Assembly (NCBI RefSeq): GCF_011044995.1
Contig: NZ_JAAKZW010000001.1
Span: forward strand, 62,001 to 126,000
From: Streptomyces mesophilus
GTDB taxonomy: Bacteria; Actinomycetota; Actinomycetes; Streptomycetales; Streptomycetaceae
Direction: 5' to 3'
DNA length: 64,000 nucleotides
Below are positions 26,630-35,787 of the stretch, in pieces. The translations under genes were made by a program, and so were the position numbers. Every line of letters begins with the position of its first letter. Positions within the stretch are counted from its first letter, which is position 1. The notes under the pieces are model-generated. The model was not told the DNA's origin, searched no databases, and saw nothing but the letters and a program-made list of their open reading frames with translations.

Positions 26630-27855
26630 GCCCCGCCGGGTCCGCTCGTACCGCCGGGGAGCGGTCCCGGCCGCGCGACCGCAAGGCGCGGATCCTCGCC
26701 GTGGCGATGGAACTGTTCCACCGCCACGGCTACGCGGCCACGGGCATGGAGGACATCGCGGCTGCGGCAGGCGTCACGGCCGGAGCCCTGTACCGGCACT
26801 TCCCCGGCAAGCGGGAGCTCCTCGGGCGGGCACTGGCGCACGGTCTCGACGAGCTGCTGACCGAGCTCGGCACAGCGACCGATCTGCCTCACCTCCTTGA
26901 AGCGGCCGCCCACTTCACGCTGGACCGGCGCGGCACGACGGTGCTGTGGGAGCGCGAGGCGCGGCATCTGTCGGACACGGACCGGAGCGAGGTGGAGCGA
27001 GGACACGCTCAGGCGGCCCATGGGGTGACGGCCGCGCTGCGGGCGGCGGAGGGCGAGCGGGCGTCGGGCCGCGACCTCGGTCTGGTCGCCTGGGCCTGCC
27101 TCGCCGTGCTGGCCAGCCCTTCGTACCACCACACGACACTCACCCGGCCGCGCTTCGACGAGCTGCTGGTCAGCGCCGCGGCCGCCGTGTGCCGCACCGA
27201 TGTGCGGCGCCCGCCGTCCGCGCCGGGCCTGCCCGTCCCAGTGGCCGGGATATTGCCGAGCACCCGACACGAAGCCCTGCTCGCCGCGGCGCTCCCCCTC
27301 TTCAGCGCGCATGGGTTCGACGGGGTCGGTCTGGAGGACGTCGCCCGTGCGGTCGGCATGTCGCGCGCCGCCGTGTACGCGCACTACGACAGCAAGGCCG
27401 ATCTCCTGATGGCCACCCTGCGGCGTGAGTCGGAGGCCGCCTGGTACGCGCTGAACCGGGCGCTCGCCGAGAGCGCGAGTGCCGCGGAGGCGCTGGAGCG
27501 CGTCCTGCGCGCCTACGCCGCATCGGCCACGGCGTCCCGTGGGCTGTCCGGACTCCTGGTGAGCGAGGTGCCGCGGCTGCCGGACGAGCAGCGGGAGTCG
27601 GCACACCGCACGCAGCTCGCCTACGTCGCCGAGTGGGTCGCCCTGCTGCGCGCGTGCCGGCCGGAGCTCGACGAGTGCGCGGCCCGAGTCGCCGTCCACG
27701 CGTCGCTCACGCTCGTCAACGTGGTGTCCCGCCGCCCGGAGGTGCGCCGTCACGCGGATCCCGTCGACGTCCTGACGACGCTGGGCCTTTCCGTCCTGCT
27801 CGGGACCGGCGCCACAACTGCGACCACGACAGCCCCCAGGAGGAGCCCGTCATGA
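26626..27855 (+). CDS. Tandem TetR regulator (two TetR units in one chain), copy 1
   Basis: This 409-aa protein holds two complete TetR/AcrR units. The first HTH is near residues 20-70 (RKARILAVAMELFHRHGY, then ITAG-like VTAGALYRHFPGK). The second is near 215-265 (EALLAAALPLFSAHGF, then MSRAAVYAHYDSKADLL). Most TetR proteins are about 200 aa, so each chain is a pseudodimer. It begins with GTG overlapping the acyl-CoA dehydrogenase stop and ends overlapping the start of the MBL hydrolase gene, so it lies within that operon and is probably autoregulated. It resembles the second tandem TetR at 32214 throughout. An acyl-CoA ligand is likely from context. Confidence 0.9.
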   Translation: MSPAGSARTAGERSRPRDRKARILAVAMELFHRHGYAATGMEDIAAAAGVTAGALYRHFPGKRELLGRALAHGLDELLTELGTATDLPHLLEAAAHFTLDRRGTTVLWEREARHLSDTDRSEVERGHAQAAHGVTAALRAAEGERASGRDLGLVAWACLAVLASPSYHHTTLTRPRFDELLVSAAAAVCRTDVRRPPSAPGLPVPVAGILPSTRHEALLAAALPLFSAHGFDGVGLEDVARAVGMSRAAVYAHYDSKADLLMATLRRESEAAWYALNRALAESASAAEALERVLRAYAASATASRGLSGLLVSEVPRLPDEQRESAHRTQLAYVAEWVALLRACRPELDECAARVAVHASLTLVNVVSRRPEVRRHADPVDVLTTLGLSVLLGTGATTATTTAPRRSPS

Positions 27856-28901
27856 CGATCGAGATCACCGGCCAAGTGCAGTGGCAGGCCTGGCAGTCGG
27901 GCACGCTGCCGCCGGTGGAGAAGGTGTCCGAGGGGGTCTGGTCGATTCCGCTGCCACTGCCGGACAACCCGCTGCGCTACGTCCTCGTGTACGCGCTGGA
28001 ATGCCGGGCCGGGGTGGCGCTCATCGACGCGGGCTGGGACGACGAGCCTTCCTGGGGCGCCCTCAACTCCGGTCTGGCCACCGCCGGTTACGCGGTCGGG
28101 GACGTACGGGCCGTCCTGGTGACGCATCAGCACCCGGATCATCTCGGGCTCGCGGGGCGCATCCGTGAAGCGTCCGGCGCCTGGGTGGGACTGCACCGCC
28201 TCGACGCCCGTCCGCACGACGGCCCCCGGACCGCGGAGGAGCACGGACTGCTGCTCCGCGCCCACCTGGTCGAGCACGGCACACCCCCGGACGACGCCGA
28301 CCTGATCCTGGCGGCGCTGGACATGACGTGGCTCCTGCGCGAGCCCCGCCCGGACGTGCTCCTGGAGGACGGCGAGGTCATCCGGCTGCCCGGCCGCGAA
28401 CTCACCACGATCTGGACCCCGGGCCACAGCCCCGGGCACTCATGCTTCTACGATCCCGCCCGCGAAACCCTGTTCTCCGGGGACCATGTACTGCCGCGCA
28501 TCACACCGCAGGTCGCCGTCCACCCGACGACCACCGGCGATCCGCTGAGCCAGTTCCTCGTCTCACTGGAACGTCTCGAACACCTGCCGGTCGACGAGGT
28601 CCTGCCCGCTCACGAGTACCGCTTCCGCGGCCTGGACCACCGCATCAAGGTGATGGCCCGTCACCATGCCGACCGGCTGGCCGATTTGTCCGCCTTGCTG
28701 GCGTCCGGGACCGGTGCCACGGCCTGGGATCTGGCGCGTGCGGTGACGTGGTCCCGCCCGTGGGAGAGCTTCGCTCCGGTGAGCCGGCGCTTCGCCCTCG
28801 GGGAGACCCTTGCTCATCTGCGGCTGCTCGAAGCGCGGCGCGAGGCCCGGCCTGTTCGGAGACCGGAGGAGCCTGTGCGCTGGTGCGCCGTACCGGCGTG
28901 A
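27852..28901 (+). CDS. MBL-fold metallo-hydrolase
   Basis: This 349-aa protein has the binuclear-metal motif THQHPDH at 91-97, TPGHSPGHSCFY near 196 and FSGDHVLPRI, the signature of the class B/glyoxalase-II-like superfamily. An extra C-terminal helical region (from about residue 250) includes HEYRF and RHHADRL. Substrate cannot be read from sequence; thioester or ester hydrolysis would suit the operon. It is unrelated in length and architecture to the alkyl sulfatases nearby. The ATG overlaps the stop of the tandem TetR gene, and it is the third and last gene of the operon. A bidirectional terminator follows. Confidence 0.85.
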   Translation: MTIEITGQVQWQAWQSGTLPPVEKVSEGVWSIPLPLPDNPLRYVLVYALECRAGVALIDAGWDDEPSWGALNSGLATAGYAVGDVRAVLVTHQHPDHLGLAGRIREASGAWVGLHRLDARPHDGPRTAEEHGLLLRAHLVEHGTPPDDADLILAALDMTWLLREPRPDVLLEDGEVIRLPGRELTTIWTPGHSPGHSCFYDPARETLFSGDHVLPRITPQVAVHPTTTGDPLSQFLVSLERLEHLPVDEVLPAHEYRFRGLDHRIKVMARHHADRLADLSALLASGTGATAWDLARAVTWSRPWESFAPVSRRFALGETLAHLRLLEARREARPVRRPEEPVRWCAVPA

Positions 28902-28910
28902 TCTCCCTGC

Positions 28911-28957
28911 TGCACCGCGAAGGCCCGGCCGGTTCGGCCGGGCCTTCGTTCGTGCAC
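28911..28957. terminator. Bidirectional terminator between convergent operons
   Basis: A perfect 13-bp stem (28918-28930 with 28936-28948) with a 5-base loop separates the stop at 28901 from the minus-strand stop at 28975. Flanking TGCAC and GTGCA can extend the stem. Confidence 0.85.
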
Positions 28958-28974
28958 AGGGGACCGCGGGCCCC

Positions 28975-30522
28975 TCAGGACACCGAGCGCTCCGCCTGTT
29001 CCCAGTACGGCTTGCGCAGCTCGCGCTTGAGGATCTTCCCGGCGGGCGACAGCGGCAGGGCGTCGCAGAAGTCGACGGTGCGCGGCGCCTTGTAGCCTGC
29101 GATGAACTCCTTGCAGTGCAGCCGCAGTTCGGCCGCGGTGACCTCGGCGCCCGGCTGCGTCACCACGACCGCGTGCACCCGCTCACCCCACTCGGGATCC
29201 GGCACGCCGATGACCGCACAGCTCGCCACCGCCGGATGCTGGGCGAGCGCGTTCTCGACCTCGGCGGAGAACACGTTCTCGCCGCCCGTCACGATCATGT
29301 CCTTGATGCGGTCGACGATGAAGATGTACCCCTCGTCGTTCATGTAGCCGGCGTCGCCGGTGTGCATCCAGCCGCCGCGCAGCGTCTGTGCCGTCTCCTC
29401 GGGCCTGTTCCAGTAGCCGAGCATGATGCCGCCGCCGCGCACCACGATCTCCCCGACCGCGCCCCGGGGCACCTCCCGGTCCTCGGGGTCGACGATCATG
29501 ACTTCGGTACCGGCCACGGCACGCCCCGCGGACCGCAGCAGTTCGGGCCGCGCATGGTCCTCGGGACCCAAGTGGGTTGCCACGGGTGACAGTTCAGTCA
29601 TGCCATAGCCCTGGGCGAACTGCGCCCGGGGGAAGCGCGCCATCGCCCGGCGCAGCAGCGCCTCGGCGATCGGTGAGGCGCCGTAGCCCATCCACTCCAC
29701 ACTGTCGAGGTCGTGATCACCGGCCGCGGGGTGGTCCACCAGCATCTGGATCATCGCCGGTACGAGCAGCAGCGAGGTGGGCCGCAGGTCCTGGATCGCG
29801 GTCAGCACCGCCGTCGGCTCGAAGGCCGGGAGGAAGATGTGCGAGCCGCCCATCACGTTCTGGTTGTTCCACACGGCGAGCCCGGCGAGGTGGAACAGCG
29901 GGGCGCAGTGCAGGGTGCGCCCGCGCGGGGACACCGTCCGTGTGGTGGCGAGGCCGCAGTAGGCCGACGTGAGCATGCTCGCGTGGCTGAGCATGACGCC
30001 CTTGGGGAAGCCCGTGGTCCCTCCGGTGTAGAAGATCCCGGCAAGCCGGTCCCCACCTGCCCGCTCGTCCTCCAGCGGGTCGTGTCCCGCGACCAGTTCC
30101 TCGTAGGAGAGGAGCCCGGGCGGGGTGGGCCCGTCACCGCAGTGCACGACGGTGTGCACGCCGTCCCACAGGGCGCGGAGTTCGTCCACGAGCGGCACGA
30201 ACGTGTCGTCGACGACGAGCACGCGGGTGTTCGACTCCTGGAGCGAGTACGCGATCTCCTTGGAGCTCCACCGGGTGTTGACGGGGTTGACGGCGCCGCC
30301 CGCCCACCAGGTCGCGAAGAGCGTCTCGTGGTAGCGGTCGGAGTTCAAAGCGAGCAGACCGACCCGCGCCTGGTCACCGATCCCGAACGACCGCAGCGCG
30401 CCGGCGAACCGCGCGATGCGGTCGACGCTCTCGCGGTGGGTGCGGGTGCGCTCGCCGTAGAGGGTGGCGAGCGCGTCCGGGGTGTGCTGCACGGCTCTGT
30501 GCAGGCTCTGCGTGAGATACAC
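28975..30522 (-). CDS. Acyl-CoA synthetase (AMP-binding), copy 1
   Basis: This 515-aa ANL-superfamily ligase has the P-loop YTGGTTGFPKGVMLSH, the A5 motif GYGMTELSP, GYWNRPEET, HTGDAGYMNDEGY and the C-terminal catalytic Lys in LSPAGKILKREL. It activates a carboxylate to acyl-AMP and then acyl-CoA; the specificity is probably fatty or alkanoic acid. GTG 30522 was chosen because AAGGAG lies seven bases upstream; the frame stays open to 30663, but that part runs through the promoter. It is monocistronic and divergent from the MFS transporter, which could import its substrate. Confidence 0.9.
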   Translation of the reverse strand: MYLTQSLHRAVQHTPDALATLYGERTRTHRESVDRIARFAGALRSFGIGDQARVGLLALNSDRYHETLFATWWAGGAVNPVNTRWSSKEIAYSLQESNTRVLVVDDTFVPLVDELRALWDGVHTVVHCGDGPTPPGLLSYEELVAGHDPLEDERAGGDRLAGIFYTGGTTGFPKGVMLSHASMLTSAYCGLATTRTVSPRGRTLHCAPLFHLAGLAVWNNQNVMGGSHIFLPAFEPTAVLTAIQDLRPTSLLLVPAMIQMLVDHPAAGDHDLDSVEWMGYGASPIAEALLRRAMARFPRAQFAQGYGMTELSPVATHLGPEDHARPELLRSAGRAVAGTEVMIVDPEDREVPRGAVGEIVVRGGGIMLGYWNRPEETAQTLRGGWMHTGDAGYMNDEGYIFIVDRIKDMIVTGGENVFSAEVENALAQHPAVASCAVIGVPDPEWGERVHAVVVTQPGAEVTAAELRLHCKEFIAGYKAPRTVDFCDALPLSPAGKILKRELRKPYWEQAERSVS

Positions 30523-30651
30523 GGCGACGCTCCTTGAGGTGAGGGCAGGGAGGCCTCGCGAGCGTGGTCGACCCCGTCGGCCGGAGTGACCACGCACAGG
30601 AGGGAGAACGCGGGACCGGCACCACGTTGCACCTCGACCGCTGAATTCCAT

Positions 30652-30685
30652 ATTTACTTTCATGGTGAATCAGCAGGCGCGTCAA
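30652..30685 (-). promoter_or_regulatory. Candidate promoter of the acyl-CoA synthetase gene
   Basis: On the minus strand TTGACG (30685-30680) is followed after 18 bases by GAAAGT within TGAAAGTAAAT. The 12 bases 30652-30663 are identical to 25369-25380 in the thiolase promoter region. The implied leader is about 130 bases. Confidence 0.45.
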
Positions 30686-30740
30686 GGTGTCTGCCATCCA
30701 CATCTCGTACCCGCACTTCACATCAGAGTGTCCGCAACCA

Positions 30741-30770
30741 TTGACATCGCCCTTGCGGCGACCTCAAAGT
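30741..30770 (+). promoter_or_regulatory. Candidate promoter of the MFS transporter gene
   Basis: A perfect TTGACA (30741-30746) is followed after 18 bases by CAAAGT (30765-30770). The -10 match is weak. The MFS start codon is 30 bases further on, with GAGGAG before it. Confidence 0.35.
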
Positions 30771-30800
30771 GACCCGCGTCACCCACACTGAGGAGCCGTC

Positions 30801-32171
30801 ATGGCCGACCGTGGTTCTCCCCTGCCCACGCCCGTATCCGCGCCCGCCGAACCGTCCCTGCCCGACACCCCTGCCGCCGGTCCGACGCGACGCAAAGCGT
30901 GGCTCATCGCGTTCCTGCTGTTCGCTTTCATGGTCGTCAACTTCGCCGACAAGGCGGTGCTCGGCCTCGCGGCCAAACCGCTGACGAAGGAACTCGGTCT
31001 GTCCGCCTCCGAGTACGGAATGATCGCCGGCGCCTTCTTCCTGCTGTTCAACGTGGCCGCGGTGGCGGGCGGCTTCCTCGCCGACCGCGTGCCCGGCAGG
31101 TGGTTCCTGCTACTCATGGCCCTCACGTGGTCACTCGCCCAACTGCCCATCGCGGCGGCCGCCGGCTTCGGCGTGCTGCTGGTCAGCCGTCTCGTCCTCG
31201 GGGTGGCGGAGGGGCCGTCCGTCGCCGTGGCCACGCACACCCTGTACCAGTGGTTCCCGGCGGACTCCCGCACTCGTCCGACCGCGTTGCTGACTGCCGG
31301 AGCACCGCTCGGCGTCGTTGCGGCGGCGCCACTGCTCGGCGCGTTGATAGCGGCGCAGGGCTGGCGGTCCGCGTTCCTCGCGGTCGCGGCAGCCGGAGTG
31401 GTGTGGGCGGCCCTGTGGTATGTGTTCGGCCGTGGCGGCAGCGACTCCAAGAGCGAAGTCCCCTGCCCGCCTTCCGTCACCGAGGAATCCACGAGCCCTC
31501 GGGTGGGATATCGCCAGGTCATGATGAGCCGTACGTTCGTCGCCAACACGGTGGTGGCGTTCGCCGGTTACTGGAGCGGTGCGCTTCTGCTGGCCTTCGT
31601 GCCGTCGTACATCGAGGACGTCCTCGGGCACGACACGGCGGCGGCCGGGCGCCTCGTCGCACTGCCGTGGGCCTTGTCCGCACTCTCCTTGCTGGTGCCT
31701 GCGTTTCTGGTGCCGTGGATGATCCGCCGGGGCGCAACGGCACGCGTCGCGAACAGCGGGGTCGCGGCCGCGGCGGCCGCCCTGTCGGGCCTCTGCCTCA
31801 TCGGACTCGCATACGGACCCGCCGGTCCGGCCCGGATCGCCTTTCTCGCGGTCGGCTTCAGTGTCGCCATGGTCGTCTTTCCGCTGGCGCTGACGTCGTT
31901 CGGCACACTGGCGCCCGCCCGCCTGCGCGGCGGAGTGATCGGGGTCTACACCGGCGTGTATTCCCTTGCGGGCGTGGTCTCGCCGGTGGTCGCCGGGTGG
32001 CTGCTCGACGCCGGCGGGCACGGCGCTGCGGGTTATGCCACGGTGTTCCTGGTCGCGGCGGTACTCCAGCTCGGCGGCGCCGCCGCGGTGGGCTGCTTCG
32101 GCCACCCGGAACGCGACGCCGCGCGCCTGGCCGCGCTTCCCGCGCCGGGCACACGCCCAGAAGGGCGGTGA
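30801..32171 (+). CDS. MFS transporter
   Basis: This 456-aa protein has about 12 hydrophobic helices in two halves, starting at WLIAFLLFAFMVVNFADKAV. The first half has GLSASEYGMIAGAFFLLF and the loop LADRVPGRW, typical of the anion:cation symporter type of MFS permease, which commonly carry organic anions. Uptake of a carboxylate or sulfate ester used by the island is plausible; export is not excluded. The ATG has GAGGAG seven bases upstream. It is divergent from the acyl-CoA ligase and followed within 42 bases by the second tandem TetR, possibly its regulator. Confidence 0.88.
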   Translation: MADRGSPLPTPVSAPAEPSLPDTPAAGPTRRKAWLIAFLLFAFMVVNFADKAVLGLAAKPLTKELGLSASEYGMIAGAFFLLFNVAAVAGGFLADRVPGRWFLLLMALTWSLAQLPIAAAAGFGVLLVSRLVLGVAEGPSVAVATHTLYQWFPADSRTRPTALLTAGAPLGVVAAAPLLGALIAAQGWRSAFLAVAAAGVVWAALWYVFGRGGSDSKSEVPCPPSVTEESTSPRVGYRQVMMSRTFVANTVVAFAGYWSGALLLAFVPSYIEDVLGHDTAAAGRLVALPWALSALSLLVPAFLVPWMIRRGATARVANSGVAAAAAALSGLCLIGLAYGPAGPARIAFLAVGFSVAMVVFPLALTSFGTLAPARLRGGVIGVYTGVYSLAGVVSPVVAGWLLDAGGHGAAGYATVFLVAAVLQLGGAAAVGCFGHPERDAARLAALPAPGTRPEGR

Positions 32172-32213
32172 CCGGCGGCGTTGCCTGGGCCGCCCCCACC
32201 TAGGATGAGTCGG

Positions 32214-33404
32214 ATGACGACCAAGACCGTCCGCTCCACGCGACGCCCGCGCGACCGCAAGGCGCAGATCCTGGCCGCCGCCATGGAGTGCTTCCGGCGC
32301 TCCGGTTACCAGGCCACGGGCATGGAGGACATCGCGACGGCCGTGGGCATCACGGCCGGAGCCCTCTACCGGCACTTCCGCAGCAAGCAGGAACTGCTCA
32401 GCCTGGCGATGCTGGACAGCGCGGAACAGGTCCGGGATGTCGCGCGGTCCGCGGACGGTCTCGACTCCGTGCTGGCCGCATTGTCGTCCTTCACTCTCGA
32501 TCACCGGGCCTACGCGAGCGTATGGGACCGCGAGACGCGCAACCTCGCTCCTGAGGACCGCGCGGAAGTAACGCGACGGCACGCGGATATCGCCGAAGCC
32601 GTCGCGAGTGCGCTCAGTACGGTCCGGCCCGAACTCGACGCGGACGACACCTCGTTGCTGGCCTGGGCGGCGGTCACCACCATCGCGGGCGCCTCCTACC
32701 ACCACGTGGAACTCCCCCGGCCCCGGTTCGACGAACTGCTGGCGTCCACGGCCCGCGCCGCCTGCGACACCTCCCTGCCGGACCCACCCGCGGGCCCGGA
32801 GGCCACGGAGGCGGCAACTCAGGTGGGTGCGGGGCTCAGGCCCGCTTCCCGCCGCGAGGCGCTGATCTCCACGGCGATCCCGCTCTTCGCCGCGCACGGC
32901 TACCAAGCCGTCAGCATGGAGGACCTCGGTGCCGCGGCCGGCGTCTCACGGCCCGCCGTGTACACGCACTTCAGCGGAAAGGCGGATCTCCTGGCGACGG
33001 CGCTGCACCGCGAGTCGGAGGCCAAGTGGGCCGGTCTGGCACGGGACTTGCGCGGCAGCCGCGACGCCGGCGAGGCCCTGGACAGGCTCGTCGAGTCGCA
33101 CGCGCGCGGTTCCGTGGCGAACAAGGGGGCGGCCGGCCTGGTCCTGGTCGGCGACATCGCGCACCTACCCGAGGCGGACCGGGAAGCGCTGCACCGTTCA
33201 CAGGTCGATTTCGTCTCGGAGTGGGTGGCGCTGCTGACGGCGACGCGGCCCGAGCTCGGCACCGCCGAAGCGCGGGTGATCGCACAGAGCACCTTCACGA
33301 TGCTGAACATCCTGCCGAGGCTGCCGCTCCTGGAGCGGTTCACCGACCCCGCACCTCGGCTTGTCGCCATCGCCCGCTCCACCCTGGGCGTCGCCTCCCC
33401 CTGA
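32214..33404 (+). CDS. Tandem TetR regulator, copy 2
   Basis: This protein of about 396 aa has two TetR units. The first HTH is near residues 18-65 (RKAQILAAAMECFRRSGY, ITAGALYRHFRSKQELL). The second is near 212-260 (EALISTAIPLFAAHGY, VSRPAVYTHFSGKADLL). It is homologous along its length to the tandem TetR at 26626, including shared SYHH and PRPRFDELL blocks near the end of the first unit. ATG 32214 has AGGA eight bases upstream; ATG 32205 is the alternative. It is co-directional with and probably co-transcribed after the MFS gene. It is a likely repressor of the MFS/ligase divergent region, and its effector is unknown. Confidence 0.88.
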   Translation: MTTKTVRSTRRPRDRKAQILAAAMECFRRSGYQATGMEDIATAVGITAGALYRHFRSKQELLSLAMLDSAEQVRDVARSADGLDSVLAALSSFTLDHRAYASVWDRETRNLAPEDRAEVTRRHADIAEAVASALSTVRPELDADDTSLLAWAAVTTIAGASYHHVELPRPRFDELLASTARAACDTSLPDPPAGPEATEAATQVGAGLRPASRREALISTAIPLFAAHGYQAVSMEDLGAAAGVSRPAVYTHFSGKADLLATALHRESEAKWAGLARDLRGSRDAGEALDRLVESHARGSVANKGAAGLVLVGDIAHLPEADREALHRSQVDFVSEWVALLTATRPELGTAEARVIAQSTFTMLNILPRLPLLERFTDPAPRLVAIARSTLGVASP

Positions 33405-33424
33405 GCTGCCCCCACACCTGCAAA

Positions 33425-33451
33425 CCGGCCGCGGCACTCTGCCGCGGCCGG
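33425..33451. terminator. Bidirectional terminator, tandem TetR 2 and alkyl sulfatase 2
   Basis: A perfect 12-bp GC-rich stem (33425-33436 with 33440-33451) with a 3-base loop lies in the 55-base gap between convergent stops. Confidence 0.8.
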
Positions 33452-33459
33452 CACGCCGG

Positions 33460-35367
33460 TCAGGGGACGGAGATGTTGAAGTGCGGATCGAAGGCGTCCG
33501 TCACCTCGGCGAGGCGGTCGAGGGCCGTCACGTCGCCTTCGGCGGTCATGCCTTGCTGCGCAAGGGCCTCGGCCGCCGCAGCGGGCTTGAGCAGGAGTGC
33601 GGCGAGGGCCGGTTTGGGACCGCTGACGCTCAGTTGGGCGTCAGCGGCGTGGCCGGGGCGGGCGTTGAGCACGCCGTGATGTACCCACATGGTCCACGGC
33701 TGCTCGGCGGGCCCGGTGAAGGTGAAGTTGACGCGGATGTCGACGTCGGCAGCGGCCGGACCGTTGATGTGGACGGCGGCGAAGTCGAAGAGCAGGTCGA
33801 TGGGCATGGCCAGGATGGTGTCCAGACTGCCGGTGTTGAGCTGCCCCTCGGTGCGTACTCCTTCGCGCAGTTCTTTGGCGGCGGTGAGGAAGATGCCGCG
33901 GTACTGCGGGACTTCCTGCTGGTAGCCGAGCTGTTCGTAGGCGTCCGCCTGCAGTTCCTTGGCCTCGGTGTCGTCGGGGTCGGCGAAGACCAGATGGTGC
34001 AGGGCCTGGACGGCCCACCGGTAGTCGCCGGCCGCGATGGCGTCGCGGCCCTCTTGAAGGAGCTTGTCGCGGCCGATCAGGTCGACATGGCGCCGGGCAT
34101 TGTCCTGGGGCAGCAGCGGCAGAATGGTCGACGGGTCGCCGTCCCAGAAGCCGAGCTCCTTGTGGAAGACGGCGCGGACGTTGTGGTGCAGGCCGCCGTG
34201 GTAGTAGCGGTTGAACCACTTCTTGCCGATCGCTTCGGGCAGCTCCACGACCTCGGCGGCCTCGAGCGGTGTCAGCCCCTGGTTGGCCAGACGCAGGGCC
34301 TGGTCGTGGATGTACTTGTACATGTCGCGCTGGGACTCCAGGAACGCCACCACATTCTCATTGCCCCAGACCGGCCAGGTGTGCGGGCCGTAGTGCACCT
34401 CGACGTCCTCGCCCCAGCGGATGAGGGTCTCGTCCAGGTAGCGGGCGAAGTTGCGGGCGTCGCGGGTGCGGGCCCCACGAATGGTCTGGATGTTGTGCAT
34501 CGAGTGGTTGGCGTTCTCCGCGCAGGTAAGCGCCTTGATCTCAGGGATCCAGATGTGCATCTCCTCCGGCGCCTCGGTGTCCGGCGCGTAGAGGAACTCG
34601 AAGGTCCAGCCGCCGAGGGTGCGCGTCTCGCCGGTCTTGGTGACAGGGTCGGTGGGCGGAATGTAGCTGAGGTTGGTGTGCATACCGTCGTCGCCGGCGC
34701 CCAGGCCCACCGTGACGATGCCGCAGTCGCACTTGGGGAGCAACAGCGCGAAGGTGTACGCCATCCGCCGTGACATCGCGTTGCCGGTGATCACGTTCTC
34801 GCCGATGGCGTGCTTGTTGAACGACTCGATGGTGCCCGGCGCGACGACCGGGATCTTCCCTGAGAGCACGTCGGCCTCGTCGATGATGCCCTTCACACCG
34901 CCGTAGTGGTCGAAGTGGGTGTGGGTGTAGATCACGGCGACGACCGGCTTGGTGTTTCCCGTCTCGCGCCGGAACAACTCCATCGAGGCCTCGGCCAGGT
35001 CCACGCTGAGGCCGGTGTCGATGATGACGAGGCCGTCGGGGGCGTCCACGATGGTGATGTTCGCGGCCAGGCGGACCTGATAGAGACCGTCGACGACCTT
35101 GAACAGGCCCTCGCGCTTGATCACCTGCGACTGGCGCCACAGGCTCGGGTTCACCGAATCCGGCGCGGGCGCGTCGTCGGTGATGTAATCCAGCAGCTTC
35201 GCGTCCCGGATCACATCGCCGTTCTTGTTCCGCAGCTCGTCAGGGAACCCCGCGAGAAATCCACGGTCCGTGTCGGCGAAGTCCGCCCGGTCCTCCATCG
35301 CGTACCGACTGGCCGCCGCCCGGTTGACCTCTGCCGTGAAACCGCTCGCCTGCTTCGGCTCCGCCAT
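33460..35367 (-). CDS. Alkyl sulfatase, MBL fold (SdsA-type), copy 2
   Basis: This 635-aa SdsA-type hydrolase has THTHFDH at 148-154, EAPEEMH, CAENANHS and YGPHTWP as metal ligands. An alpha-helical dimerisation region and a C-terminal SCP2-like lipid-binding domain follow. It is clearly homologous to copy 1 at 20405, sharing NPSLWRQS and TEAPEEMH blocks. ATG 35367 follows GGAG by seven bases; upstream in-frame starts lack a site. It is monocistronic, convergent with tandem TetR 2 and divergent from the tesB/ALDH/ADH operon, whose alcohol and aldehyde dehydrogenases would process the alcohol it releases. There is no secretion signal. Confidence 0.9.
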   Translation of the reverse strand: MAEPKQASGFTAEVNRAAASRYAMEDRADFADTDRGFLAGFPDELRNKNGDVIRDAKLLDYITDDAPAPDSVNPSLWRQSQVIKREGLFKVVDGLYQVRLAANITIVDAPDGLVIIDTGLSVDLAEASMELFRRETGNTKPVVAVIYTHTHFDHYGGVKGIIDEADVLSGKIPVVAPGTIESFNKHAIGENVITGNAMSRRMAYTFALLLPKCDCGIVTVGLGAGDDGMHTNLSYIPPTDPVTKTGETRTLGGWTFEFLYAPDTEAPEEMHIWIPEIKALTCAENANHSMHNIQTIRGARTRDARNFARYLDETLIRWGEDVEVHYGPHTWPVWGNENVVAFLESQRDMYKYIHDQALRLANQGLTPLEAAEVVELPEAIGKKWFNRYYHGGLHHNVRAVFHKELGFWDGDPSTILPLLPQDNARRHVDLIGRDKLLQEGRDAIAAGDYRWAVQALHHLVFADPDDTEAKELQADAYEQLGYQQEVPQYRGIFLTAAKELREGVRTEGQLNTGSLDTILAMPIDLLFDFAAVHINGPAAADVDIRVNFTFTGPAEQPWTMWVHHGVLNARPGHAADAQLSVSGPKPALAALLLKPAAAAEALAQQGMTAEGDVTALDRLAEVTDAFDPHFNISVP

Positions 35368-35787
35368 CGTGCACTCCATCCCATCGGCAAGACGTCTGAA
35401 GTGCGCGCAGAGCACACCGCGAAAACCGTAAGCAGCCGTCACACGCTGCGCGACCGGACCGGAGGTGCCGAACCAGCCGCCGCCCGCGCTTCGACAGCAG
35501 TTCGGTCCCCAAGCCGGAAGGGGCCCACGTCACGGTCGAACAGATTCCCTGCCCCACCAAAGGGGGCCATCCGAGTGACACCCCGCGGTCCGTGCCGTCG
35601 TTCCACTCAGCCCTGACCCGCTCGCGCAGAGCCAGTCCGATCATACCGAGCACGCCTTGACTCACAATTCACTTAGGGGCATGTTTTTACTCTTGCAGGC
35701 TCTTTGCAGATCAATGATTGAAGACGTACGGTTCACATCATCGGTATCGGGCCGACCCGTTCCCCCGCAGCCCTCCCGGAGCCCTCC
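35368..35787. other. 420-base divergent intergenic region
   Basis: No convincing gene is present. It holds the promoters of alkyl sulfatase 2 and of the tesB operon. It is visibly richer in A+T between 35650 and 35740 than its surroundings and carries the conserved element at 35722-35738. Confidence 0.65.
35703..35738 (+). promoter_or_regulatory. Promoter and conserved element before the tesB operon
   Basis: TTTGCA (35703-35708), an 18-base spacer and TACGGT (35727-35732) form a promoter with the same spacing as at 25405. The block AGACGTACGGTTCACAT (35722-35738) matches 15 of 17 bases of that site. Confidence 0.55.

Noticed and set aside
30523..30663. An N-terminal extension of acyl-CoA synthetase copy 1
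   Set aside because: It runs through the promoter-like block. GTG 30522 has AAGGAG and gives the usual start YLTQSLHRAV.
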